64,000 nucleotides of DNA, from positions 167,444,478-167,508,477 of the forward strand of contig OV884058.1 of NCBI GenBank assembly GCA_930367215.1, read 5' to 3'. The translations under genes were made by a program, and so were the position numbers. The notes under the pieces were generated by a model. The model had not been told where the DNA came from, did no database searches, and saw only the letters and a program-made list of their open reading frames with translations. Positions 9,538 to 20,817 of the stretch are shown here, one piece after another (the stretch's first letter is position 1; each line of letters opens with the position of its first letter). The DNA is from Pollenia angustigena (taxonomy: Eukaryota > Arthropoda > Insecta > Diptera > Polleniidae).

Positions 9538-11178
9538 TGTTACGTCACTGCCTTTCAATAACGCTTTGGTTTATTTCCTTTATAATAAACCGTTTCGAGT
9601 TCTTTTATTGCAATTCAAATAAAACAAATCAACACAACACTTTTGCTACTGTTTATAAATTTACACAATTTTATTTAGTACTTAGTCACTTTAACAACCG
9701 TAATTTACAGCTTTTATTTATTGCTCACTATGTGATCCACACACTTGAAAGTTTAAACTAAAAACTGATTTGGCAACGTCATTTCGCAATTATTTATATT
9801 CAATAACGTTTATCTAGGAAGCTCCAGAATGTTTCTGGTATGTTTGAGCTTTTACTATTTGATGTTAACGACTAATACATTGACTATGTTATGTATTTTA
9901 AACTTAACAGTTAAAAAGTAATAACTAGCGACATCTATGGTGAAGTAGTCGCATCACTTAAACTATAGCTTTTTTTAACAGACTTTTTAACATTAACTTT
10001 TTCTAGAGTACTCTGCACATTGGGGTTGAAAAATTAAAGGAATAGAACTATTACAAAAAAGCTTTACAAAATACATAACTAAAATTTAACTCATAGAATA
10101 AATTCGAAAAATGAAAAAAATGTTTATAAGAATATAAAGTAACCTTCACAAGGAAATAATTCCCAATTTCTAATTGTTAAAATAGTTGAGTTAAATACAT
10201 TCAATTTATAAAGTAACACTATCCAGTGAGACACAAAGAATGCTGACGAAGGCCGAAGCGGGCCAGAAAATGCATTACATTCTGCTGGTGTCTAATAATT
10301 GTAAATTTTTCTGAACATTCAATATACCTCATTGCTTTCCAAAGGAAGGCTAAGGTAAAATGTAAAAAGAAAATACAATAAGGGTCCTCATGATATCGTT
10401 TATAAGTCTCGTAAACTGTGCAAACTGTGCATTCTTACGCCCTCGTAAATGAACTGTCAAAAATTGTATGAGAATTCATTTACACAAACTGCTTAAATTT
10501 GCCCAACAATTTTGACTCGTAAACTTGCGCTGTTCAATTGTGCATTTATACAGACAAATTTTTTTAATGCTTACCGCCGTTTTCAATGAAAACTTCAAGT
10601 GTAAATAAATCACAAACAATAAATTCTTGTAATAATATAAGCATATTAGTCTTTTGGCTTTCTTTATCCATGTTTAAAAACAAATTTCATTTATAATTTA
10701 CAAATTTCAAGTTTTTTATTATATTTTTAATTATTTTTTTTTAATATATTTTTTATTGACGTTTCTGATTGAAATGACATTAATTGTTTAAAAATACACA
10801 AAAATTAAAAAGGATCTTCATGAAACGAGTCTCGCAAGTTTACCCATTTGCATAAATGGTAATTTTAAGCAATATCATGAAGACCCTTAATATAATAGTC
10901 TGGTAGTGTATAAAGTCATTTCTGAAAAATTAAAGGAATAGAACTATTACAAAAAAGCTTTACAAAATACATAACTGAAATTTAACTCATAGAATAAATT
11001 CGAAAAATGAAAAAAATGTTTATAATAATATAAAGTAACCTTCACAAGGAAATAATTCCCAATTTCTAACTAATTAAATTACTACAAGATAACTAGTAAA
11101 TACAATTTAACCAATAAATACAACTAATTCTTAACTAATAATTAGAACTAAGTCTTAACTAAAGTTACTTTCGTAACA
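9538..11178 (-). repeat. Gypsy-like 5' LTR carrying a 1-kb insertion
   Basis: 9538-10030 and 11069-11178 match the two parts of the 3' LTR. Between them lies about 1.04 kb of foreign repeat, which replaces roughly 40 bp of LTR. The insert has two direct copies of a 140-bp block (10027-10165 and 10926-11066, both with AAAGGAATAGAACTATTAC). This block is shared with 22180-22320. Confidence 0.75.
10378..10891. mobile_element. MITE with AAGGGTC ends, nested in the LTR insert
   Basis: The left end TAAGGGTCCTCATGATAT is mirrored by ATATCATGAAGACCCTTA at the right. The related sequence at 22150-22160 reads straight through (ATACAATATAATAGTCTGG), so it is the empty site of this insertion. AT-rich interior without coding capacity. 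Confidence 0.7.
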
Positions 11179-11412
11179 ATATTTTTTTTTTAAAATTGTT
11201 ACTCAAAGGAAATGTGCCTGAAGAATAATGAAGAATAAAATGAAATAAAGGAAAAAACTAATACTCTGAAAAAAAAAATTTTCGATTAATCGATATAAAT
11301 TATTCGAATTATTCGTTAATAGAAAATAAGCAATTTAAAATTATTCGAACAGTTAATCTCCCAAAACTATTCGATTAATCGAACAACGGTAAATCGTTTG
11401 AATACCCTACTC
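11179..11412. other. AT-rich sequence ending in a hAT-like terminal motif
   Basis: Contains several ATTCGATTAATCG-type motifs and ends GAATACCCTA, the inverse of the motif at 3846. It may be the right end of an element whose left end is at 3845, but the outer flanks (GTACTGAT and CTCCAAAC) are not duplicated. Confidence 0.35.
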
Positions 11413-11546
11413 CAAACACAAAGGAAAACCCACCCAATATTGACATTGTATTAATCATATTGGGTTGTTTTGTGTTTTTACAAAACAAAAGAAATTGGTT
11501 AAAAAAATTTTAAAACGGATTTTATTTCATTTGCTTTATAAGAACA

Positions 11547-11638
11547 GTGGGCAAATTACGGCATTCGATATTGATCGAAATTTCCATTTAAATTGTACTG
11601 TAATTTCGATCAATATCGAATGCCTTTATTCGCCCCAA
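11547..11638. other. Long hairpin in OR pseudogene intron
   Basis: Arms 11560-11582 and 11602-11624 are perfectly complementary (GGCATTCGATATTGATCG and its inverse) with a 19-nt loop. The stem extends outward with a few mismatches to GGGC and GCCC near 11550 and 11632. The size fits a miRNA precursor or a tiny foldback element; nothing in the sequence separates the two. Confidence 0.6.
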
Positions 11639-12578
11639 GGCTTTATATTTTAGTAGTTCTGAACATGGATGACAGAGCGTCAACATAAATCCATTAATAA
11701 TCTATAATTTGACTTACTTTATATATTCCTGATGACATTTAAATATGTTATTTAACGAATCTCTCGATTTCGTAACATCTCTAGGATTTTCTTCCAAAAT
11801 TGTATCCAGATCATCAAACTCACATATCAGAATATTCTTTATTAGCGGTATATGAGCCACATATATAAACAGCCAGGAATCAACGACCGTATTACCGAAA
11901 CCCGCAAAAAATACACAAATCACATGAACAACTGAAGTGAAGTAAAAACCAAAATCTGTTTCGTAATCGATGAAGAGAACATTCCAATCACAACTAAATA
12001 CGGCAAAAAGTAATTTCTTGACTAAAGAAATGTTTGCTTTTAAGCATTTCATGTAGGCAAATGATTTTTGTTCATATGTCTTGAAAATTTCAATGATTCC
12101 TTATATAAAAAGCAAAAATTATCCCGCTGTACGAGAACATTAATAAGTTTTACATATCCCTATAATTTAAGAAAAGTTTTGAATATTGCAAAGAGTTTAT
12201 AAGAATTGAAATCTTGCTGCTTACCTGAAATCCACTTCCCAATACAGAGTACGATTTCAAAAGATTAAAATGATTTCCTTTAACGACCACTTCTATATAG
12301 TTGGTGTAGAAAGAACAAATAATTGCCAAATTTACAAGTACAAAAACAAAAGCTGTGTTCCAGTTAATTTTAAAATTTTGCTTAATAACATCAACGCCAC
12401 ATATTTTCGAAATTCGACGAGTAAAATTGAAAATTTTTTCAGTTTAAGAAAAGTTTTGAATTTTGCAAAGAGTTTATAAGAATTGAAATCTTGCTGCTTA
12501 CCTGAAACCCACTTCCATACAGAGTATGATTTCAAGAGATATGTGTAAAAATATAGTTGCGAAATGTAAATATAGAGC

Positions 12579-12892
12579 ATTTCATGTCAAGTGACCCAAT
12601 TTTTAAATCGATGTCTTCCGATTTGGATGAAAAAAATTTTTTTTTGAAATATTGATCTCTAAGCTACTTGGGACAAGTCTTACTAACACCAATAAGTAAT
12701 AAGTTACATAGATGAGAAAGAACACCTGTTTTGTCAAAATATCAAACTTTGACCACTTCTAACTTAGAAACTTTTTAACCGATCTCGATAAAAATGTATG
12801 TCTAAACTACTATTTAATAGGACTAATCTTGGTGCAAATTTCATCCAAATCGGATGACATCGATTTAAAAATTGGGTCACTTGAAATGAAAT
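12579..12892. mobile_element. MITE with about 54-bp terminal inverted repeats
   Basis: The left arm (ATTTCATGTCAAGTGACCC, continuing to GGATGAAA) is matched by the right arm read backwards (ATTTCATTTCAAGTGACCC) with few mismatches. About 314 bp, no coding capacity. It lies just outside the decayed first exon of the OR pseudogene. Confidence 0.7.
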
Positions 12893-12959
12893 CCCCCATA
12901 TGCATGAAATAAAAGCTTTTTAAATAAATATAAGCTGATTTTATGTTGTAGCTGAACAA

Positions 12960-13300
12960 CTATTGCAATCAAAATCTAGAAATTTCATTATATACTGTCC
13001 ACCTAGATTTTTGAAATCAGAAAACCAATATCATAACTATTATAAATCACTACGCCCTGCTTTCTGTATGTTGGTGATAACAATGCTACACATACCTTTT
13101 GAAGTCACGACTTATGTCACCATACAAATACAAATTCAAAAGTAGGGCTTAACGTGACCCCAACGGACAACCAACTTCCTGGCCTACTAATCAGCAGAAC
13201 ATTGTAAATGCCATTGATTTTGGTACCATCATCCAATTAAAGCGATTTGTATTAAAACATCCCTTGATTTATTTTCCGAACACACTACCACTATAGTTAC
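12960..13300 (+). pseudogene. Jockey-like LINE endonuclease relic
   Basis: Conceptual pieces VGDNNATHTF and GQPTSWPTNQQNIVNAIDFG correspond to the apurinic-like endonuclease domain of jockey-clade ORF2 (GDYNAKHT and PTYWPT...PDLIDF motifs). Frameshifts and deletions separate the pieces. A better preserved relative is at 56160-56911. Confidence 0.65.
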
Positions 13301-13826
13301 AACAAAGGAAACTTAAAAAAAATCGTGTCTTCGAGTGATAACCTAGCAACAGCTGGCTCACGGATAAGCAAATACGAAAAATATATTAGTACCCTTTGCA
13401 CAGCGAATATACCGCCAGAAAATATACCATCTCCAATTTTGATACAAATCTAAAAATAGCTGTTCAACAATCTTCCATAGCCACTCAATAAACCAGATAT
13501 AATAAAATTTATTTTGCAGATGTCGAGTGACTTTTGATTAAAAAAAGAAGAATTTCAAAAAAGTATATAGTAACATGTTCTTATATTCCTTCATCATCCC
13601 CGTAGTCTCTTTATATTCAACATGACGAATTATTAAATATATCGCTCAATTTTTTAATGAATTTGATACGCTTATAGTTATGGGTGACTGCAATTTACCC
13701 TCATTATCTTGGAAAATTGTGTTATTGTTGTAGTGATATGTAGTTTTAAGAATTTTATCAACGTGTTATATATCATTAGTCTTTTTCAAATAAACGGAGT
13801 AATAAGCATAAATTCCTGATTTAATT
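13301..13826. other. AT-rich intergenic region
   Basis: Probably continues the decayed LINE at its left edge, then contains nothing recognisable. Confidence 0.3.
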
Positions 13827-14204
13827 TTGGTAAGTGTTAGAGATGACTGCTATGTTAAACGCACAATCCCTGTAACTTTTCCTGAAGATCGAGTTAACTA
13901 TAAACTTCCCATTGGAATACAATTTGCTGAAATCAGAGAACGGCTTTGTGCAATTGCAAAAAAAATCGCATTAAATGAACAGCAACAAATACACTCAGTT
14001 GCGGTTATACAATCAAACTTGCGCAACCGCAAATATTCGCTGCTGGTTTGCAGTCATTCAAATAATGCACATCGTGCTTTGTTATTTATACCATCGTTAG
14101 CTTCGTTTTTTAATAAAGATGTTTGTGTGTTCGGTGCGACAATGATTGTTTTGGTAAAGAAAAAAAAAAATACAAACAAAAAGCCAGAAATCGAGCAATC
14201 ATAA
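13827..14204 (+). CDS. Unidentified 125-codon open frame
   Basis: Long for this AT-rich background and unusually balanced in composition. It begins at a TTG codon after a TTTTGGTAAG context; the first internal in-frame ATG is far downstream, so it may be an exon or a fragment rather than a whole gene. The peptide has segments RTIPVTFPEDRVNYKLP and FAEIRERLCAIAKKIALNEQ and ends in a lysine-rich tail. No signal peptide and no family that I recognise. It could be a retrocopy or transposon fragment. Confidence 0.35.
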   Translation: MVSVRDDCYVKRTIPVTFPEDRVNYKLPIGIQFAEIRERLCAIAKKIALNEQQQIHSVAVIQSNLRNRKYSLLVCSHSNNAHRALLFIPSLASFFNKDVCVFGATMIVLVKKKKNTNKKPEIEQS

Positions 14205-14799
14205 CTCATGAAGACATTCAGCAGTAACTATGTATGTAGTACAAGACAAAAAAAATTTAAATTAAACTAAACGCACATATGTAGGTACAAACAATTTCCA
14301 TAGAAACAGACTTACTTTTTTTTATCATCTTAAAAAGTACAGCATTCTGTATGTAGGTACAATGTATTCTAGTTATTGTTGTTTTTATTGTTGTTAATAT
14401 TAACAAAGCGTCTCATCGAGTGGTTTATTGTTGTTAATGTTGTTAATGTTAACAAAGCGTCTCGTCGAGTGGACAATGACTACTTGAATGCAAAAGTATG
14501 TATAAGAATGTTTTGAATTTACTCATTTGTGTTATATTGCATGCGCAACAAAAATGCAAAGAAAGCACTTTCAATAAAAAACGAATACATGCAAAAATCA
14601 AATGTGTACGAAACGATGTAAAAATGACCAACGTTGAACTTTGTTTTGCAAGCAAAGAGTGAATGTAAATTTGAGCGTATGAATAAATCAAGAAAAATAG
14701 TGATTTTGAAGTTCTCTGGCTGGAATAGTATTTAAGCATTAAGAGCACATAGTTAAGGCGCTATACATTAAACTTTTTGCTTTTATGGATTTATGGAAT
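14205..14799. repeat. Region with short direct duplication
   Basis: TTAACAAAGCGTCTC(A/G)TCGAGTGG occurs twice (near 14400-14422 and 14449-14472), each preceded by a TTGTTGTTAAT-type motif. No gene recognised in the rest. Confidence 0.5.
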
Positions 14800-15605
14800 G
14801 ACAAAGTTATATATACCCTTTTACCTTTGGTGAAGGGTATAAAAAAATAATTTTTGGGATCTCAGTATTTTGCTCATAACTCACCGATTTGACAGATTTA
14901 AATACCGACGTGTTTGGGAAGAAATATACCATTTACTTGAGTTATAAAGCTTGGACTCGGGAAGATCTATGGTTCCCGAAAATGGGTAATTTAAAAAAAA
15001 TAACTTGGCCATAACTTTTTCGTATCTGAACCTTTTTTTCCGAAAGTTTCAGAAAATATTTTCTTCTAAAGATTTCCGGTCTTTTGATATATAAGGCGTA
15101 ACCATAGGTAACATAGTATAACAGTCCAAAACTTCAGGTTTTTATAAAATTTTTGATATTTTTTGAACGGGAGGTACCACGCCCACTTCTTTGATCCCGC
15201 CCACGTTTTGTGGGATGGTGTGTATTGACAACCTAAATGTTTTCACTTAATTTGGAAACTTTGGCTCTTGCCGTTCTTTAGATATACAGCAAAAAGTAAT
15301 AAAATTACAACAACAACTAGGGATTTTTGGATTTTTGGTCATATCTCAGCCATTTTTAGACTGATCTGGCTGAATTTCAATAGCAAAAATATAATAAGAA
15401 TACCTGACATAAAGATACCCCAAATAAGCTCCCATCATATCTGGGGGCTTCGGAAAACCCATTTCAACAGACAGACGGACAACCGGATTTGAACTTCGCT
15501 TTTCATAAGGACCCAGAATATATATACTTTATAGGGTGTAGGATCAATATTGTAAAAATTACAAACGGAATGACAAAGTTTTACCTTCGGTGAAGGGTAT
15601 AAAAA
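14800..15605. repeat. Dispersed repeat with GAAGGGTATAAA ends
   Basis: Both ends carry TACCTT(T/C)GGTGAAGGGTATAAA (14821-14844 and 15582-15604). The interior has the ACAGACAGACGGACAACCGG and GGACCCAGAATATATATAC blocks, which recur at 27395-27925 and 49980-50400. I cannot assign a class; it has no coding capacity. Confidence 0.6.
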
Positions 15606-15727
15606 CGAAATTACAAACCTTTCAATATACTTTCCACCTGGGGTAATTGGCATAAAAAATGCACGGGACACTCTTATATTAAGCAGCTTAATTATTGGCT
15701 GAGATACAAACCTTTTTCTTTCACATG

Positions 15728-18700
15728 CAGTATGACCAGATTTTTTTATAAATATAAAGCTATATCATGTTTAAAATAGAGCTATAAAAAGCTAAAGAAG
15801 GAAATTTAAAGACAAAAATCAAAGCTAAATAATATATGTAAATAAGCGAAAAAAAAGTCCAAAAAAGCGTAAACAGTAAATCGATCAAACTTTAGCCTAA
15901 TTTTTAAAAATTTCTATGGATTTGCTTAACTTTATTTGAAAGAACATAATTGTATAATGTAATTAAGACACTAAACGTTTTGCAAAAGCAAATAATTTTT
16001 TTATTAAAACAAGGGATGTCAAATATTTAATAGGTATGAACATAACTTAACTGGTAAAATTTATACCATGAGAAATTTTCAAAAAATAGTTGACGGAAGT
16101 CCTTGTCGTGATCAAAGTCATAGCCGTTTGAAATTCGAAATCACGACAACGTCAATGTAAAACACATAAGTAAAAAGTTCGCCGTACGTACAAATGTCGT
16201 TTGCGTCAATAATAATACCAATTTTTAAAAATTACTTTATATCGGCCACGACAACAACACTCATAAGAAGGCCAAACAAGATATTTTTCCCTGATACCCA
16301 AGCCAAAAACTAATTGTTTTTTTTATTTTTAGTTATTTTCGGGAATACAAAGTTTATTATTAATACGATATCCGCATGACGCACACTGTGGTAAATCACA
16401 AATCTAGGTGGACAAAATAAAAAAAAAAATGTCTGGCAACATTCCTTCTGATCGTTTAGTGAGCTTCAAAATACAATAGGTAACTGTAATTCATGTTTTG
16501 TTTTTGTTTGTTTTTAGCTCTGATTAGGATTAATAAGCTTTAAAGTCAGTTGTTGTCAGCACGTACATTCAGATTTCAAAGGGAAGCATATTTTTTGAGT
16601 GACTTCGGTTTATGATTAAAAAGGTTACAGTTATTTTATTGTCATAATTTTTTCATTATGATAAAGCTCTATTTCAAGGAAATATATTACATTTTTCATT
16701 CAATTATTTCCATTGTAAGTATTAAAAAAATTTTTTTTTGTAATAAGTTCAGAAAGTGCAAAAAATAAAATATTTCCTTTTTTCAAGTAGAGTTAAAGCT
16801 GTTAATTCCGCATAATTCCGGCGTAAAACTACATATATTTGGGTTAATCTTTTAAGTGTTCAGTTTAAGATAAATCAAAAAAATCTTGCGCGTTTTTGCG
16901 ACCGCCATACATTTTTTTTCACTTTTCACTTTTCTTCAAAAAAAGGAAATTTTTGAAGAATGGGTAGAAACTCCCAAAATACATCGGAAAGACGTATTAT
17001 TGACGTTAATAATGGTTAGATATGCCCTTCAAGATATACTAGAAGTAGAGTTTTTTTCCCGGCAAAGCGGGAATTTTTCTTTAAATTTCCCGGGATCCCG
17101 CTCCATATAAATAATACACAGTAAATTTGTTTTTAAATAAAACAAAGTTTTATAAAAAAACGTAAGGTAACTTGTTTACAAAGTAAATAAAAGAAATCCT
17201 TAAATAATACAAAATTAAATGAAGATTAAAAGAGGAACTTGAATTATTATTACCTTACGGTTTTATATGTAAATTCCGTATTATTATTATGCTCTAGATA
17301 CAAGATAAAAAATTAAGATAAACATAACAATTTAATTCATAAAACAATAATAAAAACAAACACAAATAGAGGTACTCAAGATATGAGATCAAAAAGGTTA
17401 TTCATAAAATAGATAAAATATTTTAAATAAATATATTAACATTTTTAAACGGCTTAGGAAATAACTTTCTGACACACTCAAAGCGCTTAGTAAGTCGTCA
17501 AAAAGTAAATTGATTATTTTACTTACTAATTACCATGTTTCCGAAAAATTTCGTTCATTTTTTTACCGAGGTTGGATAAATAGTTAAAGTGCACCGTTGT
17601 AGAAGGCTTTTGATTCACAATAAGATGCATTTTTTTATAAACAACGTCTATATCAGTCAAATGTATGTCAAGGTTCATGCAAAAAATAGCATCAACCTCT
17701 TACAAACCTTTTCATTTCATTAGGTCTATCTGTAATCTTTAGGACAATGTGTTTTTCAAATTGAATGTTGTAGTATCTTACACGAGTTTCCAAATTTTTT
17801 TTTATTTCCGTTTCCCCGCACTTCAAGGGTATATAAACCAACACAAATTGAAAAAAATTTTTGTGTTTATCACCTAATAAACATATCGCTCCTTCATTGC
17901 AACATAGTCATATCTCAAAAAATCAAAAATTGTACGTTATTTAAGCAAAGTGTTCCTTCATGCCTTCTCGTATTTTATCTCAAACTGAACCGAAGTTATA
18001 GCAAAATATATCTTTAAATCGGTACATTTTGAAAACTTTAATCGCATTTTGCCAAGTTCATTTGTTTTTGTAGATATGACTATGTTACAATAAAGGAGCT
18101 ATATGTTTAGGTATCTGCTATTTTAAAGACTTGTCCATGGACAATTAAACTTTACTACCTGCATCTTATTTAGAATTAATGTTCTTTATTAACTTTTCAC
18201 TTCACTAAATTTATTAATTATCAACTGTTGATCTGCCTATTCTGCTTTAAGTACTTCTTCTTGTAATTGATCTAATCGACAACCCATCCACAGATGCTTA
18301 TTTTAAGAGAATAGAAAACTAAATTTCAAAGTATAAATAGCTGTTTTCTTAAACTATGAGGAATTTTTTATTTCCCAGGATCCCGCATGAAAAATCCCGG
18401 GAAAGCGGGAAATATAATCATTGAAAAAACCCTAATTCTCATGCAATAGGCATAGGCTTAAAGCATACTCTAAGCTATGCTTTCGTTCAATAATTGATTT
18501 GTGGTCTTGCTAGAAATATGTATGTTTTTTGTTCTTATAAATCATATAAATTTACTGTTTATTCAAGAAATTGTTCGGAGTGTAACTTTTGACAAAAATT
18601 CTTGATTTTTTTTAAAAATAGCCTAACTTTTGTATTTTTCCTCTGGTAGCACTGTTATGTATGTAACCTTGCAGCCACACGTTCAAGTTATTCTTGATAG

Positions 18701-19240
18701 TCTTTGTCAAAATTAACATAAATTGAAAGCTGTGACGTAGGCTGCACTCAATTTGTAAGCAATTTACTTTCAAGATGTCATAAAAAAAATAATTTATAAA
18801 GAAAAACATGTTATCAACTGTTAAATTGAAAGTAAAATTGCCAAACAAATGGAAAGGTGAACTTGAAAGCCATCTCGTGTTCAATTTAAAAAGTGTGAGT
18901 GTTTAGTAAAAAAGTCAGAGTGTATTGCAAGTTGAAAGGAATTGAAAGGCAAAACTTGATCGTGTGGCTGCTATGTAAATCAAATCTGCAACAGCGATTT
19001 CTTCTGTGCTGCCAGACTATTACCCTTTTAACTAAATCACACATAAGTTTATTCAGATTAATTGTTTTACTTATTTTAAAATATAAATAAACACGAAATT
19101 GAAATTAAAAAAGACTAGGAAAAGCTAAATGCATCGTTGAAAAAAGCTGAAAAAAAGCTTAAAGCTAAATGAAATATATCAAGCCAAAAAGGAAAAAATA
19201 AAGCTAAGTTTAGCTCGAAAAAGCTAATATGGTCACACTG
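15728..19240. mobile_element. hAT-like element (3.5 kb) with 8-bp TSD
   Basis: The ends CAGTATGACCA and TGGTCACACTG are inverted relative to each other. The flanks 15720-15727 and 19241-19248 are both TTCACATG. An 8-bp duplication with CA(N)TG-type ends fits hAT. No complete transposase is visible. At 16429 ATGTCTGGCAACATTCC opens a 16-codon frame followed by a GTAACT donor-like site, and 16940-17045 reads coding-like (EEWVETPKIHRKD), so parts of an old gene may remain. It hosts the nested element 17046-18434. Confidence 0.75.
17046..18434. mobile_element. hAT-like non-autonomous element, copy 1 (1.39 kb)
   Basis: Starts TAGAGTTTTTTTCCCGG and ends AAAAAACCCTA. Both ends carry CCCGGGATCCCGC-type palindromic blocks. 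It is a near copy, in opposite orientation, of 48374-49714. Flanking 8-mers differ here (ACTAGAAG and ATTCTCAT). AT-rich interior, no transposase frame. Confidence 0.75.
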
Positions 19241-19467
19241 TTCACATGTATTAGTTGGATTAATTGATATTAATGAGGATTAAGGTAATGTTACATTTTA
19301 TATAAATTCCTTTCCTTAAGAGTTAATATCTACATTAAACAAATCTTCGTTCATAAATTCTGTCTTTCGTAATTTCGCATGACGATTAAGAAAAAAAAAA
19401 TATCGATTTGAGAAGTGCAACAAAACTTTATTAGTTATTTACTTGGTGAATAAATAAATTTTATTAA

Positions 19468-20817
19468 TTAATTTAAAAAATTTTTAAGCATCATCGACAT
19501 GGTATAAATCGTCTTTGTAAATTGCAATGCAGTATTCAACGACAATGGAAGAATACCTCCAATTGACAAGCCTGAGGCCTGTTGGGAATTTCGTAACATA
19601 ATTAAGATCATTTTTTGTTCAGGGACTGTTAAATTGTACCAGCAAGAATCGTAAATCATGGTAATAACATCATCGTTCTGCATTAAAATAGAAATAGTTT
19701 TCATAAAATAAATTCAAAATGTTAAACAATTTTTACCGATACTTCGATTAGATTTCCCAATGCACAATACGACAAGACCAAGCTAAATAAATAAAGTAAA
19801 TAGGCTGGTGCTGGGGGCCAAATATCGAGAAATATACAAACAATTGTACAAATTATACCGATGAACTCGGTACTAATTTGAACAAAAATAACCCAAAAAA
19901 AGGTATTTCTAATGGTGTCACAATAACTAAAATATTAATGAAAAAAAAACACAAATTTACTTTGAGTGAAATTTCTAGCTTTAACTTTATTTAACTTACT
20001 TTATATACTTCTGATGCCACTTAAAAATATCATTCAATGGATCAGCCGATTTTCTAACATCTCTAGGGTTGATTTCCAAAATTGTATCCAAATCATCAAA
20101 TTTACATTTCAGTATATTTTTGATTAACGGTATATGAGCCGCATATATAAAAAGCCAAGAATCAACTACAAAATTACCGAAAACTCCAAAGAATACACAA
20201 ATTATATGAATGCCAAAAGTTAAAAAAAACCCCAAATCGGTTTTACTATCGATGAAGGGTATCATAAAGGGCATGACCTCTACGCGTCTATCCAACACAA
20301 GCAGCATAAAGACTGGTACCCCAACTACAATTAAAGCTGTTATGAAAATTACCGTAAATAAAGAAGTCAGTAGTTTCTTGACTAAAGATATATTGTAACT
20401 CAAGCATTTTCTATATGCCAACGATTTAAATTCATAAATTTTGTACATTTCGACGATGTCCTTGTATAAATAACGAAAATTTACTTGCTGATAAACTACA
20501 TTCACAAGTTTGGCATAGCCCTGAAATTTTGGGAGAAAATTAAACAAACATTTAAATTTAAATTCTATTTTTACCTGTATACCAGTACCCAAAATAGAAA
20601 AACCTTTCAATAAATTATAATAATTTCCTCTGATAATTACCTCAACATACATAGTGTAGAATTGGAAAGAAATTGCCAAATTTAACATCAAAAATATAGC
20701 AAATGTCTTCCAACAGATTTTATAATTTTCGTTAATAACATCGCCTCCAAGTAGTCTCGAGATATAACGAGTATAATTGAATATTTTTTCAAACTTTTTT
20801 AAATATTTTTCGGTCAT
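19468..20817 (-). CDS. Odorant receptor (7tm_6 family), four exons
   Basis: Insect odorant receptor, a membrane protein that pairs with Orco to form ligand-gated channels in olfactory neurons. Coding exons: 20575-20817, 20000-20520, 19737-19926 and 19468-19677, joined by introns of 54, 73 and 59 bp with GT..AG ends. The sum is 388 codons (387 residues), the usual OR length. I chose the ATG at 20817 (MTEKYLKKF) because the open frame upstream to 20931 looks like unrelated sequence and ORs start close to this point. Hydrophobic helices lie near residues 35-55, 65-83, 130-157, 178-212, 260-285 and 288-312. The last exon has the family's C-terminal pattern (YDSCWYNL, LSIGGILPLSLNTALQ, YTMSMMLKNF). 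It could be an Or67d-type receptor, but I cannot confirm that. No inactivating change is visible. Confidence 0.87.

Larger units (their letters stand above)
6249..11178 (-). mobile_element. Internally deleted gypsy-like LTR retrotransposon
   Basis: Minus-oriented element. Its 3' LTR is 6249-6989 and its 5' LTR is 9538-11178 (enlarged by a later insertion). Each LTR begins TGTTACG and ends CGTAACA on the element strand, and ATAT lies on both outer sides as a 4-bp TSD. A primer binding site TGGTGTCAGAAGTG follows the 5' LTR directly (possibly tRNA-Leu). A polypurine tract GTGGGGGGCAG precedes the 3' LTR. The body encodes gag, a zinc knuckle and protease, then jumps to the integrase C terminus; reverse transcriptase, RNase H and the integrase core are missing. 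No envelope gene is seen. It could only move using enzymes supplied by a related full-length element. Confidence 0.88.
3330..12543 (-). pseudogene. Odorant receptor pseudogene, exons split by 7.9 kb of TE
   Basis: Relic of an insect odorant receptor (7tm_6), paralogous to the intact gene at 19468-20817 with the same exon plan. The C-terminal exon 3330-3539 is open (69 residues; YDSCWY and SLNTALQMTK conserved). Exon 3 (3603-3794) has a net frameshift before the APIFLFYLL segment. Exon 2 (11719-12159) has a 1-nt frameshift after the LYK motif and lacks about 26 codons including a membrane helix. The exon 1 remnant ends at the donor at 12225. A second decayed copy of the exon 1 end plus intron start (about 12441-12543) shows a small tandem duplication that removed the N terminus. 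Intron 3 is 3795-11718, against 73 bp in the paralog. Splice sites are otherwise preserved, so the gene was recently functional. Confidence 0.85.
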
